This document shows, piece by piece, positions 25,297 through 33,257 of a stretch of 64,000 nt of DNA (the stretch's first letter is position 1; every line of letters begins with the position of its first letter). The translations under genes and the position numbers were made by a program. The stretch covers positions 434,001-498,000 of the forward strand of contig CAVOQC010000001.1 of assembly GCA_963698265.1 (NCBI GenBank), given 5' to 3'. The DNA comes from FEB-7 sp963698265 (GTDB lineage Bacteria; Pseudomonadota; Gammaproteobacteria; Burkholderiales; Usitatibacteraceae). The notes beneath the pieces were generated by a model. It searched no databases, had not been told where the DNA came from, and saw nothing but the letters and a program-made list of their open reading frames with translations.

Positions 25297-25830
25297 TTAC
25301 TTCTTCTTCGTTTCCTTGATCACCACGGCCTCACCGGCGTAGCGCACTCCCTTGCCCTTGTAGGGCTCGGGGGACTTGTATGCCCGGATCTCGGCGGCGA
25401 CCTGGCCCACCTTCTGCCGGTCGATCCCCTTGATCACGATCTCCGTCTGCGTGGGCGTCTCGGCCTTCACGCCCTCGGGCAGCGAATGGACGATCGGATG
25501 GGAAAAGCCCAGCGCGAGGTTCAGCTTGGCTCCCTGCGCCTGCGCCTTGTAGCCGACGCCGACGAGCGAGAGCTTCTTCTCGAAACCCTGCTTCACGCCG
25601 TGGACCATGTTCGCGACGATCGCGCGCATGGTTCCCGACATGGCGTTCGCATGAATCGATCCATTCGCCGCGGCGAACGAGACCTGCGAGCCCTCGACCT
25701 TCACCACGACGTCGCGGGAGAGCGCCTGCTTCAGCGTGCCCAGCGGGCCCTTCACCGTGAGGTCCGCGTTCCCGAGAACGACTTCCACCTTGTCGGGGAT
25801 GATGACTGGGTACTTTGCGATGCGGGACAT
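25297..25830 (-). CDS. rplF: 50S ribosomal protein L6
   Basis: L6 lies near the factor-binding site of the 50S subunit. The 177 residues contain two related domains, beginning MSRIAKYPVIIPDKVEV and ending with YKGKGVRYAGEAVVIKETKKK, which includes the conserved PYKGKGVRY signature. It is 11 bases after rpsH. Confidence 0.99.
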   Translation of the reverse strand: MSRIAKYPVIIPDKVEVVLGNADLTVKGPLGTLKQALSRDVVVKVEGSQVSFAAANGSIHANAMSGTMRAIVANMVHGVKQGFEKKLSLVGVGYKAQAQGAKLNLALGFSHPIVHSLPEGVKAETPTQTEIVIKGIDRQKVGQVAAEIRAYKSPEPYKGKGVRYAGEAVVIKETKKK

Positions 25831-25841
25831 GGCGATCCTCC

Positions 25842-26237
25842 TTACACCACGATGCAGAGGACTTCGCCGCCCACGCCCGTTTCACGGGCGCGCCGGTCGG
25901 TCATCACGCCGCGGGAGGTGGAGACGATGGCCACGCCGAGGCCGTTGAGCACGCGCGGAATGTCGTCGCGGCCCTTATAGATGCGCAGCCCGGGGCGCGA
26001 GACGCGCTCGATCTTCTCGATCACGGGCTTGCCGGCATAGTATTTGAGGCCGATCTCGAGAACGTTCTTGCCCTCGACATCGCGCTGCGCGAAGTCCTCG
26101 ATGTAGCCTTCGTCCTTCAGGACCTTTGCGATCGCGAGCTTCACCTTGGAGGCCGGGATCGCCACGGTCACCTTGTCGGTTGCCTGGGCGTTGCGGATCC
26201 GGGTCAGCATATCCGCGATGGGATCACTCATGCTCAT
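25842..26237 (-). CDS. rpsH: 30S ribosomal protein S8
   Basis: S8 binds the central domain of 16S rRNA and in E. coli represses the spc operon. The 131 residues begin MSMSDPIADMLTRIRNAQ and end with GVGGEVLCIVV. The first of two ATGs was taken because GGAGAA lies at good distance before it; starting two codons later is possible. STSRGVMTDRRAR is the usual RNA-contact segment. Confidence 0.98.
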   Translation of the reverse strand: MSMSDPIADMLTRIRNAQATDKVTVAIPASKVKLAIAKVLKDEGYIEDFAQRDVEGKNVLEIGLKYYAGKPVIEKIERVSRPGLRIYKGRDDIPRVLNGLGVAIVSTSRGVMTDRRARETGVGGEVLCIVV

Positions 26238-26247
26238 CGTGGTTCTC

Positions 26248-26553
26248 CTACCAGCTGGCCTTGATGATGCCGGGGATTTCTCCCCGCATCGCGATCTCGC
26301 GCAGCTTGCTTCGGGCGAGACCGAACTTGCGGAAGGTTCCGCGGGGACGGCCCGTGATCGCGCAGCGATTGCGCAGGCGAACGGGTGAGGCATCGCGGGG
26401 CAGCGCCTGTAGCCTCGCCTGTGCCTCGTCCCGCGCCTCGTCCGTCGCCTTCGGGTCCTTGATGATGGCGAAGAGCTGCTTGCGCTTTTCCGCGTACTTC
26501 TTGACGGTGGCGCGACGCTTCGCGTTGCGGTTGATGAGTGCGAGCTTGGCCAT
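26248..26553 (-). CDS. rpsN: 30S ribosomal protein S14 (zinc-free long form)
   Basis: S14 completes the 30S head. At 101 residues it is the long form; only one cysteine (RCAITGRPRG) is present, so there is no zinc ribbon. The end IAMRGEIPGIIKASW is conserved. The ATG shares one base with the rplE stop. Confidence 0.99.
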   Translation of the reverse strand: MAKLALINRNAKRRATVKKYAEKRKQLFAIIKDPKATDEARDEAQARLQALPRDASPVRLRNRCAITGRPRGTFRKFGLARSKLREIAMRGEIPGIIKASW

Positions 26554-27173
26554 TACGCCCTCTCAGTTCTGAACGGGAAGCGGAAGGCGGCGAGGAGGGC
26601 CTTGGCCTCCGCATCCGTCTTCGCGGTCGTAGTGATGCACACATTGAGCCCCCGGAGCGCGTCGACCTTGTCGTACTCGATCTCGGGAAAGATGATCTGT
26701 TCCTTGATTCCCATGCTGTAGCCACCCCTGCCGTCGAACGACCTACCGGACACTCCCCGGAAGTCGCGGACCCGCGGAAGCGCGATGGTCACGAGACGAT
26801 CGAGGAATTCGTACATGCGCCGCGAGCGAAGCGTGACCATGCACCCGACGGGGTATCCCGCGCGGACCTTGAAGCTCGCGATCGACTTGCGCGACTTGGT
26901 GACGACCGGCTTCTGACCGCCGAGCTTCTGGAGGTCGCCCGCGGCGTTGTCGAGGATCTTCTTGTCCGCGACCGCCTCGCCCACGCCCATATTCAGCGTG
27001 ATCTTCTCGATTCTCGGGACCTGCATGACGGTCTTGTAGCCGAACTGCTTCATGAGCGCCGGCACGACCGTCTCGCGGTAGAGCGTCTGAAGGCGCGGCG
27101 GCTGCGCGGGCACCTGCGCCTTGGCGGGTTTCTGTTCCGCCTTGGCGGGTTTCTGTTCTTTGGCCTTTGCCAT
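26553..27173 (-). CDS. rplE: 50S ribosomal protein L5 with repeat-bearing N-terminal extension
   Basis: L5 binds 5S rRNA and the P-site tRNA. The core starts near residue 28 with LQTLYRETVVPALMKQFGYK and shows KITLNMGVGEA, KSIASFKVRAGYPVG and GRGGYSMGIKEQIIFPEI. At 206 residues it is about 27 longer than usual. The extra N-terminus is Lys/Ala/Pro/Gln-rich and contains EQKPAKA twice, from a 20-base direct repeat with 21-base spacing. No internal ATG precedes the core, so the extension appears real. Confidence 0.98.
   Translation of the reverse strand: MAKAKEQKPAKAEQKPAKAQVPAQPPRLQTLYRETVVPALMKQFGYKTVMQVPRIEKITLNMGVGEAVADKKILDNAAGDLQKLGGQKPVVTKSRKSIASFKVRAGYPVGCMVTLRSRRMYEFLDRLVTIALPRVRDFRGVSGRSFDGRGGYSMGIKEQIIFPEIEYDKVDALRGLNVCITTTAKTDAEAKALLAAFRFPFRTERA
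27118..27158 (-). repeat. rplE: 21-bp direct duplication in the rplE 5' end
   Basis: GCCTTGGCGGGTTTCTGTTC occurs at 27118-27137 and again, identically, at 27139-27158 on the plus strand. It encodes the doubled EQKPAKA of the L5 extension and keeps frame. Confidence 0.95.
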
Positions 27174-27193
27174 GGAATGTCTCTCCGGGATTC

Positions 27194-27511
27194 TCAGGCG
27201 TCGGCGACTTCGCCGTTCGACTTGAAGAAGCGGACCTTCCGTCCGTCCTCCAGGACGCGGAAGCCCACACGGTCGCCCTTGCCGGTGGCGGGATTGAAGA
27301 GCGCCACGTTCGAGGCCTGGACCGGCATCTCCTTGTCGACGATGCCGCCCGTCTGCCCCTTCATCGGATTGGGGCGCGTGTGCCGCTTGACGCGATTGAC
27401 GCCCTCTATGACCACCTTGCCGGTGTCGAGAACGCGGAGCACGGTGCCCCGCTTTCCCTTGTCCTTGCCGGTGGTGACGACCACCTGGTCGCCTTTGCGG
27501 ATCTTTTTCAT
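27194..27511 (-). CDS. rplX: 50S ribosomal protein L24
   Basis: L24 is an assembly initiator of the 50S subunit. The 105 residues start MKKIRKGDQVVVTTGKDKGKRG, the KOW motif, and continue with VIEGVNRVKRHTRPNPMKGQTGGI. In E. coli the spc operon is controlled by S8 binding at the start of this gene; no such site could be verified by eye. Confidence 0.99.
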   Translation of the reverse strand: MKKIRKGDQVVVTTGKDKGKRGTVLRVLDTGKVVIEGVNRVKRHTRPNPMKGQTGGIVDKEMPVQASNVALFNPATGKGDRVGFRVLEDGRKVRFFKSNGEVADA

Positions 27512-27521
27512 GTGGAATCCC

Positions 27522-27890
27522 TTACAGCACTTCGGGCGCGAGGGAGACGATCTTCATGAAACGCTCCGTGCGAAGTTCACGCGTCACCGGCCCGAAAATA
27601 CGGGTGCCGATGGGCTCGAGCTTCGGATTGAGGAGCACCGCCGCGTTCGAGTCGAACTTGATGACCGAACCGTCGGGGCGGCGAACGCCTTTCGCGGTGC
27701 GAACCACGACCGCGCTGTAGACCTCGCCCTTCTTCACGCGTCCGCGCGGGGCGGCCGACTTGATGCTCACCTTGATGATGTCGCCTATGCCGGCGTAGCG
27801 GCGCTTCGAGCCTCCGAGCACCTTGATACACATCACCGATCGCGCGCCGGTATTGTCGGCGACGTCGAGAATCGACTGCATCTGAATCAT
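27522..27890 (-). CDS. rplN: 50S ribosomal protein L14
   Basis: L14 lies at the subunit interface. The 122 residues begin MIQMQSILDVADNTGARSVMCIKVLGGSKRRYA and include GDIIKVSIKSAAPRG. It is the first gene of the spc operon, preceded by a 272-base gap with a promoter candidate and two hairpins. Confidence 0.99.
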   Translation of the reverse strand: MIQMQSILDVADNTGARSVMCIKVLGGSKRRYAGIGDIIKVSIKSAAPRGRVKKGEVYSAVVVRTAKGVRRPDGSVIKFDSNAAVLLNPKLEPIGTRIFGPVTRELRTERFMKIVSLAPEVL

Positions 27891-28031
27891 TTTGTCTTCT
27901 CTCCAACTTAACCCGGCGGGATTTCGAAGCCCGTCCAGTCAGTCTTGGATCCGTCTTCCGCCGGACTGGCACCCTCGGCGGGAACCCGTACCGGCTGGCG
28001 TGAAATGCATCTGGGCCCGAGCGCTTGTGTA

Positions 28032-28077
28032 CGTCGGCTTCGGCCGACGCCCGGGATGCCCCCGGATCGAGCCGGGG
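28032..28077 (-). promoter_or_regulatory. Two hairpins in the rplN (spc) leader
   Basis: CGTCGGC-TTCG-GCCGACG at 28032-28049 is a perfect 7-bp stem, closed by TTCG on the plus strand and CGAA on the transcribed strand. CCCCGG-N6-CCGGGG at 28060-28077 is a 6-bp stem. Both lie in the leader of the candidate promoter at 28131-28160. Neither has a T-run, so neither looks like a simple terminator. Nothing else was recognised in the gap 27891-28162. Confidence 0.6.
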
Positions 28078-28130
28078 TGAGAGCGGACTTCAGGCCGACG
28101 AAGCCACGGCCGGAAGCAGTAAAGTCTAAC

Positions 28131-28160
28131 AGTGTAGCAGCTTTACAACGGGGCGCGCAA
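28131..28160 (-). promoter_or_regulatory. Candidate spc operon promoter
   Basis: On the minus strand TTGCGC and TACACT are separated by 18 bases, with the -35 immediately after the rpsQ stop codon. An overlapping weaker pair, TTGTAA-17-ACTTTA, is also present. The position, between rpsQ and rplN, matches the spc promoter of E. coli. Confidence 0.55.
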
Positions 28161-28162
28161 GC

Positions 28163-28429
28163 CTAGTCGGATCGAGCGCGCTCGACCAGCTTCGCGACCT
28201 TCCACGCCTTGGTTTTCGAGATCGGCCGACACTCGACGATCGTCACGGTGTCACCCGTCTTCGCTTCGTTTCCTTCGTCGTGGGCGTGGTATTTCTTCGT
28301 GCGACGGACTACTTTCCCGATCACCGGATGCTTGACCTGGCGCTCGATGAGGACGGTTACCGTCTTCTCCATCTTGTCGCTCACCACTTTTCCCGTGAGC
28401 TGCCGCTGGTTCTTCGCTGTCTCGCTCAT
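28163..28429 (-). CDS. rpsQ: 30S ribosomal protein S17
   Basis: S17 is an OB-fold 16S rRNA binder. The 88 residues contain LTGKVVSDKMEKTVTVLIER, HPVIGKVVRRTKKYHAHDE and IVECRPISKTKAW. The ATG overlaps the rpmC stop as ATGA. It is the last gene of the S10 operon before the spc promoter gap. Confidence 0.99.
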   Translation of the reverse strand: MSETAKNQRQLTGKVVSDKMEKTVTVLIERQVKHPVIGKVVRRTKKYHAHDEGNEAKTGDTVTIVECRPISKTKAWKVAKLVERARSD

Positions 28430-28626
28430 TGTTTGCTCGCTTTCGACTTCTCGGTGAGCACGGTGTGCACTCGCGCGATCTCGCGCTTCACGCGCTGGAT
28501 CTCGCTGTTCTTGGTGAGGCTCTGCGTGGCCAGCTGCATGCGCAGTCCGAACTGCGCGCGGCGCAGTTCCAGCAGCTCCTTCTGCAGTTCCTCGACGTTC
28601 TTGGAACGCAAATCGCTCGCTTTCAT
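28426..28626 (-). CDS. rpmC: 50S ribosomal protein L29
   Basis: L29 lies at the tunnel exit near the SRP and trigger-factor site. The 66 residues form a helical hairpin, MKASDLRSKNVEELQKELLEL, then FGLRMQLATQSLTKNSEIQRVKREIARVHTVL. The length is standard, and a 4-base overlap couples it to rpsQ. Confidence 0.98.
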   Translation of the reverse strand: MKASDLRSKNVEELQKELLELRRAQFGLRMQLATQSLTKNSEIQRVKREIARVHTVLTEKSKASKQ

Positions 28627-28636
28627 GTCAGTTCCC

Positions 28637-29033
<397 letters not shown>

Positions 29034-29050
<17 letters not shown>

Positions 29051-29744
29051 GTTTCACCCCCGGTTTCCTGATCTTGCGCTCGGCCTCGGGGGCCGCGACG
29101 ACGGGCTGCTCTCCCTTGCCAAGAACCTCGCCCTTGAACACGAGAACCTGCACTCCGATCGTGCCGTAGGTCGTGTGCGCCTCGGAAAAACCGTACTCGA
29201 TATCGGCGCGCAGCGTGTGCAGCGGAACCCTGCCCTCGCGGTACCACTCGGTTCGCGCGATCTCCGCTCCGTTCAAGCGCCCCGCACTGGTGATCTTGAT
29301 GCCCTGGGCGCCAAGACGCATGGCATTCTGCATCGCCCGTTTCATCGCGCGGCGGAACATCACCCGCTTCTCGAGCTGGCTGGTGATCGAGTCCGCGACG
29401 AGCTGGGCGTCCAGTTCTGGCTTCCTGATCTCCTCTATGTTCACGTGAACCGGCACGCCCATGAGCTTCTGCAGGACGTGGCGCAGGCCCTCGATGTCCT
29501 CGCCCTTCTTTCCGATCACCACGCCCGGCCTGGCCGAATAGATCGTGATTCGAGCGTTCTTCGCCGGGCGCTCGATGACCACTCTTCCGACGGCGGCGTG
29601 CGACAGCTTCTTCTTCAGGTACTCCCGGACCCGGATGTCCTCGGCAAGCATGCCGGGGAAGTTCTTCGAGTTCGCGTACCACTTCGACGTCCAGTTGCGA
29701 TTGACCGAAAGACGGAACCCGGTCGGATGGATCTTCTGTCCCAT
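29034..29744 (-). CDS. rpsC: 30S ribosomal protein S3
   Basis: S3 lies at the mRNA entry site. The 236 residues begin MGQKIHPTGFRLSVNRNW and contain the KH-type segment RPGVVIGKKGEDIEGLR. The C-terminal domain has GAQGIKITSAGRLNGAEIARTEWYREGRVPLHTLRADIEYG. It overlaps rplP by 17 bases. Confidence 0.99.
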
Positions 29745-29755
29745 AGTTCTTCCCC

Positions 29756-30094
29756 TCAGTTCCTGCCGTCGCCGACGGTGAGAAACACGTGGCAGGTATG
29801 CTTCAGCACGCGGTTGCCGCGACCCTTGGCGCGCGCGTGAAAGCGCTTGAGCACCGGCCCCTTCTCGACCATGATGCGCGTGATCTTCAGCTCGTCGATG
29901 TCAGCGCCGTTGTTGTGCTCGGCATTGGCAATCGCGCTCTCTAGGACCTTCTTGATGATCTGCGCGCCCTTCTTGGGAGTGAACGCGAGGATGTTGAGGG
30001 CGCGGTCGACCTTCTGCCCGCGCACCATGTCGGCCACGAGCCGGCCCTTCTGGGCCGAGAGTTTCGCGCCATAGAGTTTTGCGTTGACTTGCAT
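29756..30094 (-). CDS. rplV: 50S ribosomal protein L22
   Basis: L22 lines the exit tunnel with its beta-hairpin. The 112 residues begin MQVNAKLYGAKLSAQKGRLVADMVRGQ and end with GRGNRVLKHTCHVFLTVGDGRN. The ATG with AAGGAG 6-7 bases before it was chosen; an ATG five codons upstream overlaps the rpsS stop (ATGA) and is an alternative. Confidence 0.98.
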   Translation of the reverse strand: MQVNAKLYGAKLSAQKGRLVADMVRGQKVDRALNILAFTPKKGAQIIKKVLESAIANAEHNNGADIDELKITRIMVEKGPVLKRFHARAKGRGNRVLKHTCHVFLTVGDGRN

Positions 30095-30105
30095 CGCGGT
30101 CTCCT

Positions 30106-30402
30106 TCATTTCTTCGGCGGGCCGGAGGGCGCCGCCACCTTCTTGTCGGCCGAGTGGCCCTTGAAGGTGCGCGTGAGCGCGAACTCGCCCAGCTTGTGGC
30201 CAACCATGTTCTCGGTCACGTAGACGGGAATATGCTGCTTGCCGTTGTGGACCGCGATCGTGAGGCCGACGAAATCCGGCAGGACGGTGGAGCGGCGCGA
30301 CCACGTCTTGATCGGTCGCTTGTCCTTGGCGGCCACGGCGGCCCCCACCTTCTTCATGAGATGCCCATCCACGAACGGGCCCTTCTTGATTGAACGTGCC
30401 AT
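30106..30402 (-). CDS. rpsS: 30S ribosomal protein S19
   Basis: S19 sits on the 30S head. The 98 residues contain MARSIKKGPFVDGHLMKKV, TWSRRSTVLPDFVGLTIAVHNGK and MVGHKLGEFALTRTFKGHSADKK. A short Pro/Lys tail ends the protein. It lies 12 bases after rplB. Confidence 0.99.
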   Translation of the reverse strand: MARSIKKGPFVDGHLMKKVGAAVAAKDKRPIKTWSRRSTVLPDFVGLTIAVHNGKQHIPVYVTENMVGHKLGEFALTRTFKGHSADKKVAAPSGPPKK

Positions 30403-30414
30403 GTCGGTAGCCCC

Positions 30415-31236
30415 TTACGCCTTCTTGTGGCGGCTGCGGACGATCATCGTCTGCGTGCGCTTGTTGTTTCGTGTCTTCTTGCCCTTGGCCGGCTGACCCC
30501 ACGGCGATACCGGATGCCGGTTGCCCCGGGTACGTCCTCCCAGCGGGTGATCGACCGGATTCATCGTCTCTCCCCGAACGGTCGGTCGGATGCCGCGCCA
30601 TCGATTCGCGCCGGCCTTGCCGATCTGGCGAAGGTTGTGCTCCTCGTTGCCCACCTCGCCGATCGTGGCGCGACAGTCGACGTGGACACGACGAATCTCA
30701 CCGGAGCGCATGCGCAATTGCGCGTATTCTCCTTCGCGCGCAAGAAGCTGGACACCGGCCCCGGCGGCGCGCGCGATCTGCGCGCCCTTGCCGGGAAGCA
30801 TCTCGACACAGTGCACCGTGGTGCCCACGGGGATGTTGCGCAACGGCAGGGCGTTGCCTGCCTTTATCGGGGCTTCGATGCCGCTTTCGACCTTCTGGCC
30901 CACGGCAATCCCCTTGGGGGCGATCATGTACCGACGCTCGCCATCCGCATAGCACAGGAGGGCGATGTTCGCGCTTCGGTTCGGGTCGTACTCGAGCCGC
31001 TCCACGGTCGCCGGGACGCCATCCTTGTTGCGACGGAAGTCGATCAGGCGATAGTGCTGCTTGTGCCCTCCCCCCTGGTGGCGCGTGGTGATGTTCCCGA
31101 AGGAGTTCCGCCCGGCGCGCCTGGACTGCTTTTCCAACAGCGGAGCGTGCGGCTTGCCCTTGTGGAGCTCGGCGTTCACCACTTTCACCATCGACCGGCG
31201 GCCGGCAGACGTGGGCTTGGTCTTGACGAGGGCCAT
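30415..31236 (-). CDS. rplB: 50S ribosomal protein L2
   Basis: L2 is required for peptidyl-transferase assembly. The 273 residues show the usual SH3-like and OB segments, such as GGGHKQHYRLIDFRRNK and GNALPLRNIPVGTTVH. The C-terminal functional loop reads MNPVDHPLGGRTRGNRHPVSPWG. The essential His of VDHP is kept, but the following His of the common DHPHGGGEG is Leu and the glycine/Glu stretch is RTRG. The protein is otherwise full length. Confidence 0.99.
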   Translation of the reverse strand: MALVKTKPTSAGRRSMVKVVNAELHKGKPHAPLLEKQSRRAGRNSFGNITTRHQGGGHKQHYRLIDFRRNKDGVPATVERLEYDPNRSANIALLCYADGERRYMIAPKGIAVGQKVESGIEAPIKAGNALPLRNIPVGTTVHCVEMLPGKGAQIARAAGAGVQLLAREGEYAQLRMRSGEIRRVHVDCRATIGEVGNEEHNLRQIGKAGANRWRGIRPTVRGETMNPVDHPLGGRTRGNRHPVSPWGQPAKGKKTRNNKRTQTMIVRSRHKKA

Positions 31237-31237
31237 G

Positions 31238-31546
31238 TTATGCGACTCCTTCCACGAAGTTGATGTCGCCTTCACCCTTGAGGCTCACGTAGGCCTTCTT
31301 CACGTCGCGGCGACGGCCTTCGAAGCGCCCGTGGCGCTTCTGCTTGCCTTTGAGGTTCACGACGTTCACCGCAGCGACCTCGATCTTCTGTTCCTTGAAG
31401 AGAAGCTCGACCGCGGCCTTGATCTCGGCCTTCGTCGCGTCGGCGAGGACCTCGAAGACGACTTGGCGGTACTTCTCGCCCACCATGGTTGCCTTCTCCG
31501 AGATGATCGGGGCGCGGATTACCTTCATCAGACGTTCGGCATTCAT
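31238..31546 (-). CDS. rplW: 50S ribosomal protein L23
   Basis: L23 forms the docking site for SRP and trigger factor at the tunnel exit. The 102 residues include LMKVIRAPIISEKATMVGEKYRQVVFEVLADATKAEIKAAVELLF and KKAYVSLKGEGDINF. The ATG overlaps the rplD stop as ATGA, and rplB starts one base after its stop. Confidence 0.99.
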   Translation of the reverse strand: MNAERLMKVIRAPIISEKATMVGEKYRQVVFEVLADATKAEIKAAVELLFKEQKIEVAAVNVVNLKGKQKRHGRFEGRRRDVKKAYVSLKGEGDINFVEGVA

Positions 31547-32163
31547 GCGAGCGCCTCCTCGAGATGCTTGACCGCTCCCTTGGTGAGCAGGACCTTCGGA
31601 AACCGCACCAGGCTCACCGGGTCGGCGTGACGGGCCTCGAGCACCAGGACATTGGGCAGATTGCGCGAAGACAGATAGAGATTCTCGTCCGGGAGGTCGG
31701 TGATGATGAGGACTTCCGTCAGCCCCAACGCCTTGAGTTTCTGGGTGAGGAGCTTTGTCTTGGGCTGCTCCATCGTGAAGGCGTCGATCACGGCGAGACG
31801 CTCTTCGCGGACGAGCTGCGAGAGGATCGAGGCCATGCCCGCGCGGTACATCTTGCGATTGACCTTGTGGGAAAAGTTCTCGTCAGGAGACGACGGAAAG
31901 ATCTTCCCGCCACCGCGCCACAGCGGGCTGGAGGTCATGCCCGAACGTGCTCTTCCCGTGCCCTTCTGGCGCCAGGGCTTCTTCGTCGAGTGCTTCACGT
32001 TGCCGCGGTCCTTTTGGGCACGCGTTCCCGCACGGCCATTGGCGTGGTACGCGACCACGATCTGGTGAATGAGCGCCTCGTTGAACGAACGCCCGAACAG
32101 CGCCTCGGAGGCGGCCACCGGGGCGAGGGCCTCGCCATTCTCGTTGATGACCTTGAGTTCCAT
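31543..32163 (-). CDS. rplD: 50S ribosomal protein L4
   Basis: L4 lines the exit tunnel and in E. coli represses the S10 operon. The 206 residues carry the tunnel loop KHSTKKPWRQKGTGRARSG at about 57-75, where macrolide resistance mutations arise; it looks wild type. The ATG shares one base with the rplC stop, and its own stop overlaps rplW. Confidence 0.99.
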   Translation of the reverse strand: MELKVINENGEALAPVAASEALFGRSFNEALIHQIVVAYHANGRAGTRAQKDRGNVKHSTKKPWRQKGTGRARSGMTSSPLWRGGGKIFPSSPDENFSHKVNRKMYRAGMASILSQLVREERLAVIDAFTMEQPKTKLLTQKLKALGLTEVLIITDLPDENLYLSSRNLPNVLVLEARHADPVSLVRFPKVLLTKGAVKHLEEALA

Positions 32164-32822
32164 CACTTGCCTCCCTTCGGCGCCTTGGCCTTGACGCTCG
32201 GACGGAGCACGATGCTGCCGTTCTTCGAACCCGGCACCGATCCCTTGATCATGACCAGCCCTCGCTCGGCATCCACGCGCGCCACCTCGAGCAGCTGGAC
32301 TGTGCGCTGGACGCTTCCAAGGTGGCCCGACATGCGCTTGCCCGGAAAGACGCGTCCGGGATCCTGCGCCATGCCGATCGAGCCGGGGCTGTTGTGCGAA
32401 AGCGAGTTCCCGTGCGAGGCCCGGTTCGAGGAGAAGTGGTAGCGCTTGATGACGCCCGCGAAGCCCTTGCCGATGGAGGTCCCGGTAACGTCGACTTTCT
32501 GACCGACCTGGAACATGTCCACCTTGAGCTCCGCGCCCACGGCGAACTGCGCGAGCGCCTCGGCGGCGACGCGAAACTCCCTGAGTACGCTGCCGGCCTC
32601 GACGCCGGCCTTGGCATAGTGCCCGGCCACCGCCTTGCTGACGCGGGAGGCGCGGCGCTTGCCGTAGGCGACCTGGACGGCGCAGTAACCGTCGCCATCC
32701 GCGGTCTTGATCTGTGCAACGCGGTTGCCCGCGCAATCTAGCACCGTAACGGGGACGCTGGATCCATCCTCGTTGAAGATGCGCATCATGCCGACCTTGC
32801 GGCCGACGAGTCCGAGACTCAT
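32163..32822 (-). CDS. rplC: 50S ribosomal protein L3
   Basis: L3 starts 50S assembly and reaches towards the peptidyl-transferase centre. The 219 residues begin MSLGLVGRKVGMMRIFNEDG and contain the conserved KGFAGVIKRYHFSSNRASHGNSLSH loop and GRVFPGKRMSGHLG. The Gln methylated in E. coli is replaced here by Met or Ala context that I cannot align exactly. It is 110 bases after rpsJ. Confidence 0.98.
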   Translation of the reverse strand: MSLGLVGRKVGMMRIFNEDGSSVPVTVLDCAGNRVAQIKTADGDGYCAVQVAYGKRRASRVSKAVAGHYAKAGVEAGSVLREFRVAAEALAQFAVGAELKVDMFQVGQKVDVTGTSIGKGFAGVIKRYHFSSNRASHGNSLSHNSPGSIGMAQDPGRVFPGKRMSGHLGSVQRTVQLLEVARVDAERGLVMIKGSVPGSKNGSIVLRPSVKAKAPKGGK

Positions 32823-32866
32823 CTTCTACCCTTTCACATGTTCGCCCGCACATTGCTCCGCGGGTG

Positions 32867-32915
32867 CCGGCTGCAATTGGCCGGCCCTTCACCTTCCGTC
32901 CGGGCGATCGCCCGG
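32867..32915 (-). promoter_or_regulatory. Inverted repeats in the rpsJ-rplC gap
   Basis: GCCGGC at 32867-32872 and 32880-32885 can pair around a short loop. CCGGGCGATCGCCCGG at 32900-32915 is a perfect 16-base palindrome. They lie in the 110-base gap between rpsJ and rplC. No promoter or T-run is seen, and the role is unknown. Confidence 0.5.
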
Positions 32916-32932
32916 TCGGTCCATCCACTGCG

Positions 32933-33253
32933 TCAGAGCTTGATTTCGACGTCGACGCCCGCCGGCAGATCCAGTTTCATAAGCGCATCGACCGTCTTGT
33001 CGGTCGGGTCGATGATGTCCATCAGGCGCAGATGCGTGCGAATCTCGAACTGGTCGCGGGAAGTCTTGTTCTTGTGCGGCGATCGCAGTACATCGAACCG
33101 CTCGATGCGCGTGGGCATCGGCACCGGGCCCTTCACTACAGCGCCCGTGCGCTTGGCGGTCTCCACGATTTCGAGCGCCGACTGGTCGATCAACTTGTAA
33201 TCGAACGCCTTGAGGCGAATGCGGATCTTCTGGCTTCCGGGGGTCTGTGCCAT
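32933..33253 (-). CDS. rpsJ: 30S ribosomal protein S10 (NusE)
   Basis: S10 is a 30S head protein and a NusG partner in antitermination. The 106 residues include KIRIRLKAFDYKLIDQSALEIVETAKRTGA, GPVPMPTRIERFDVLRSPHKNK and QFEIRTHLRLMDI. The N-terminus (MAQTPGSQ) is a few residues longer than in E. coli. It begins 4 bases after the tufA stop, so S10 genes are probably read through from the str operon. Confidence 0.99.
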   Translation of the reverse strand: MAQTPGSQKIRIRLKAFDYKLIDQSALEIVETAKRTGAVVKGPVPMPTRIERFDVLRSPHKNKTSRDQFEIRTHLRLMDIIDPTDKTVDALMKLDLPAGVDVEIKL

Positions 33254-33257
33254 GTTC

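Noticed and set aside
32900..32915. GCGATCGC core as a cyanobacterial HIP1-type element
   Set aside because: A single occurrence in a GC-rich betaproteobacterial context; no evidence of repeated use.
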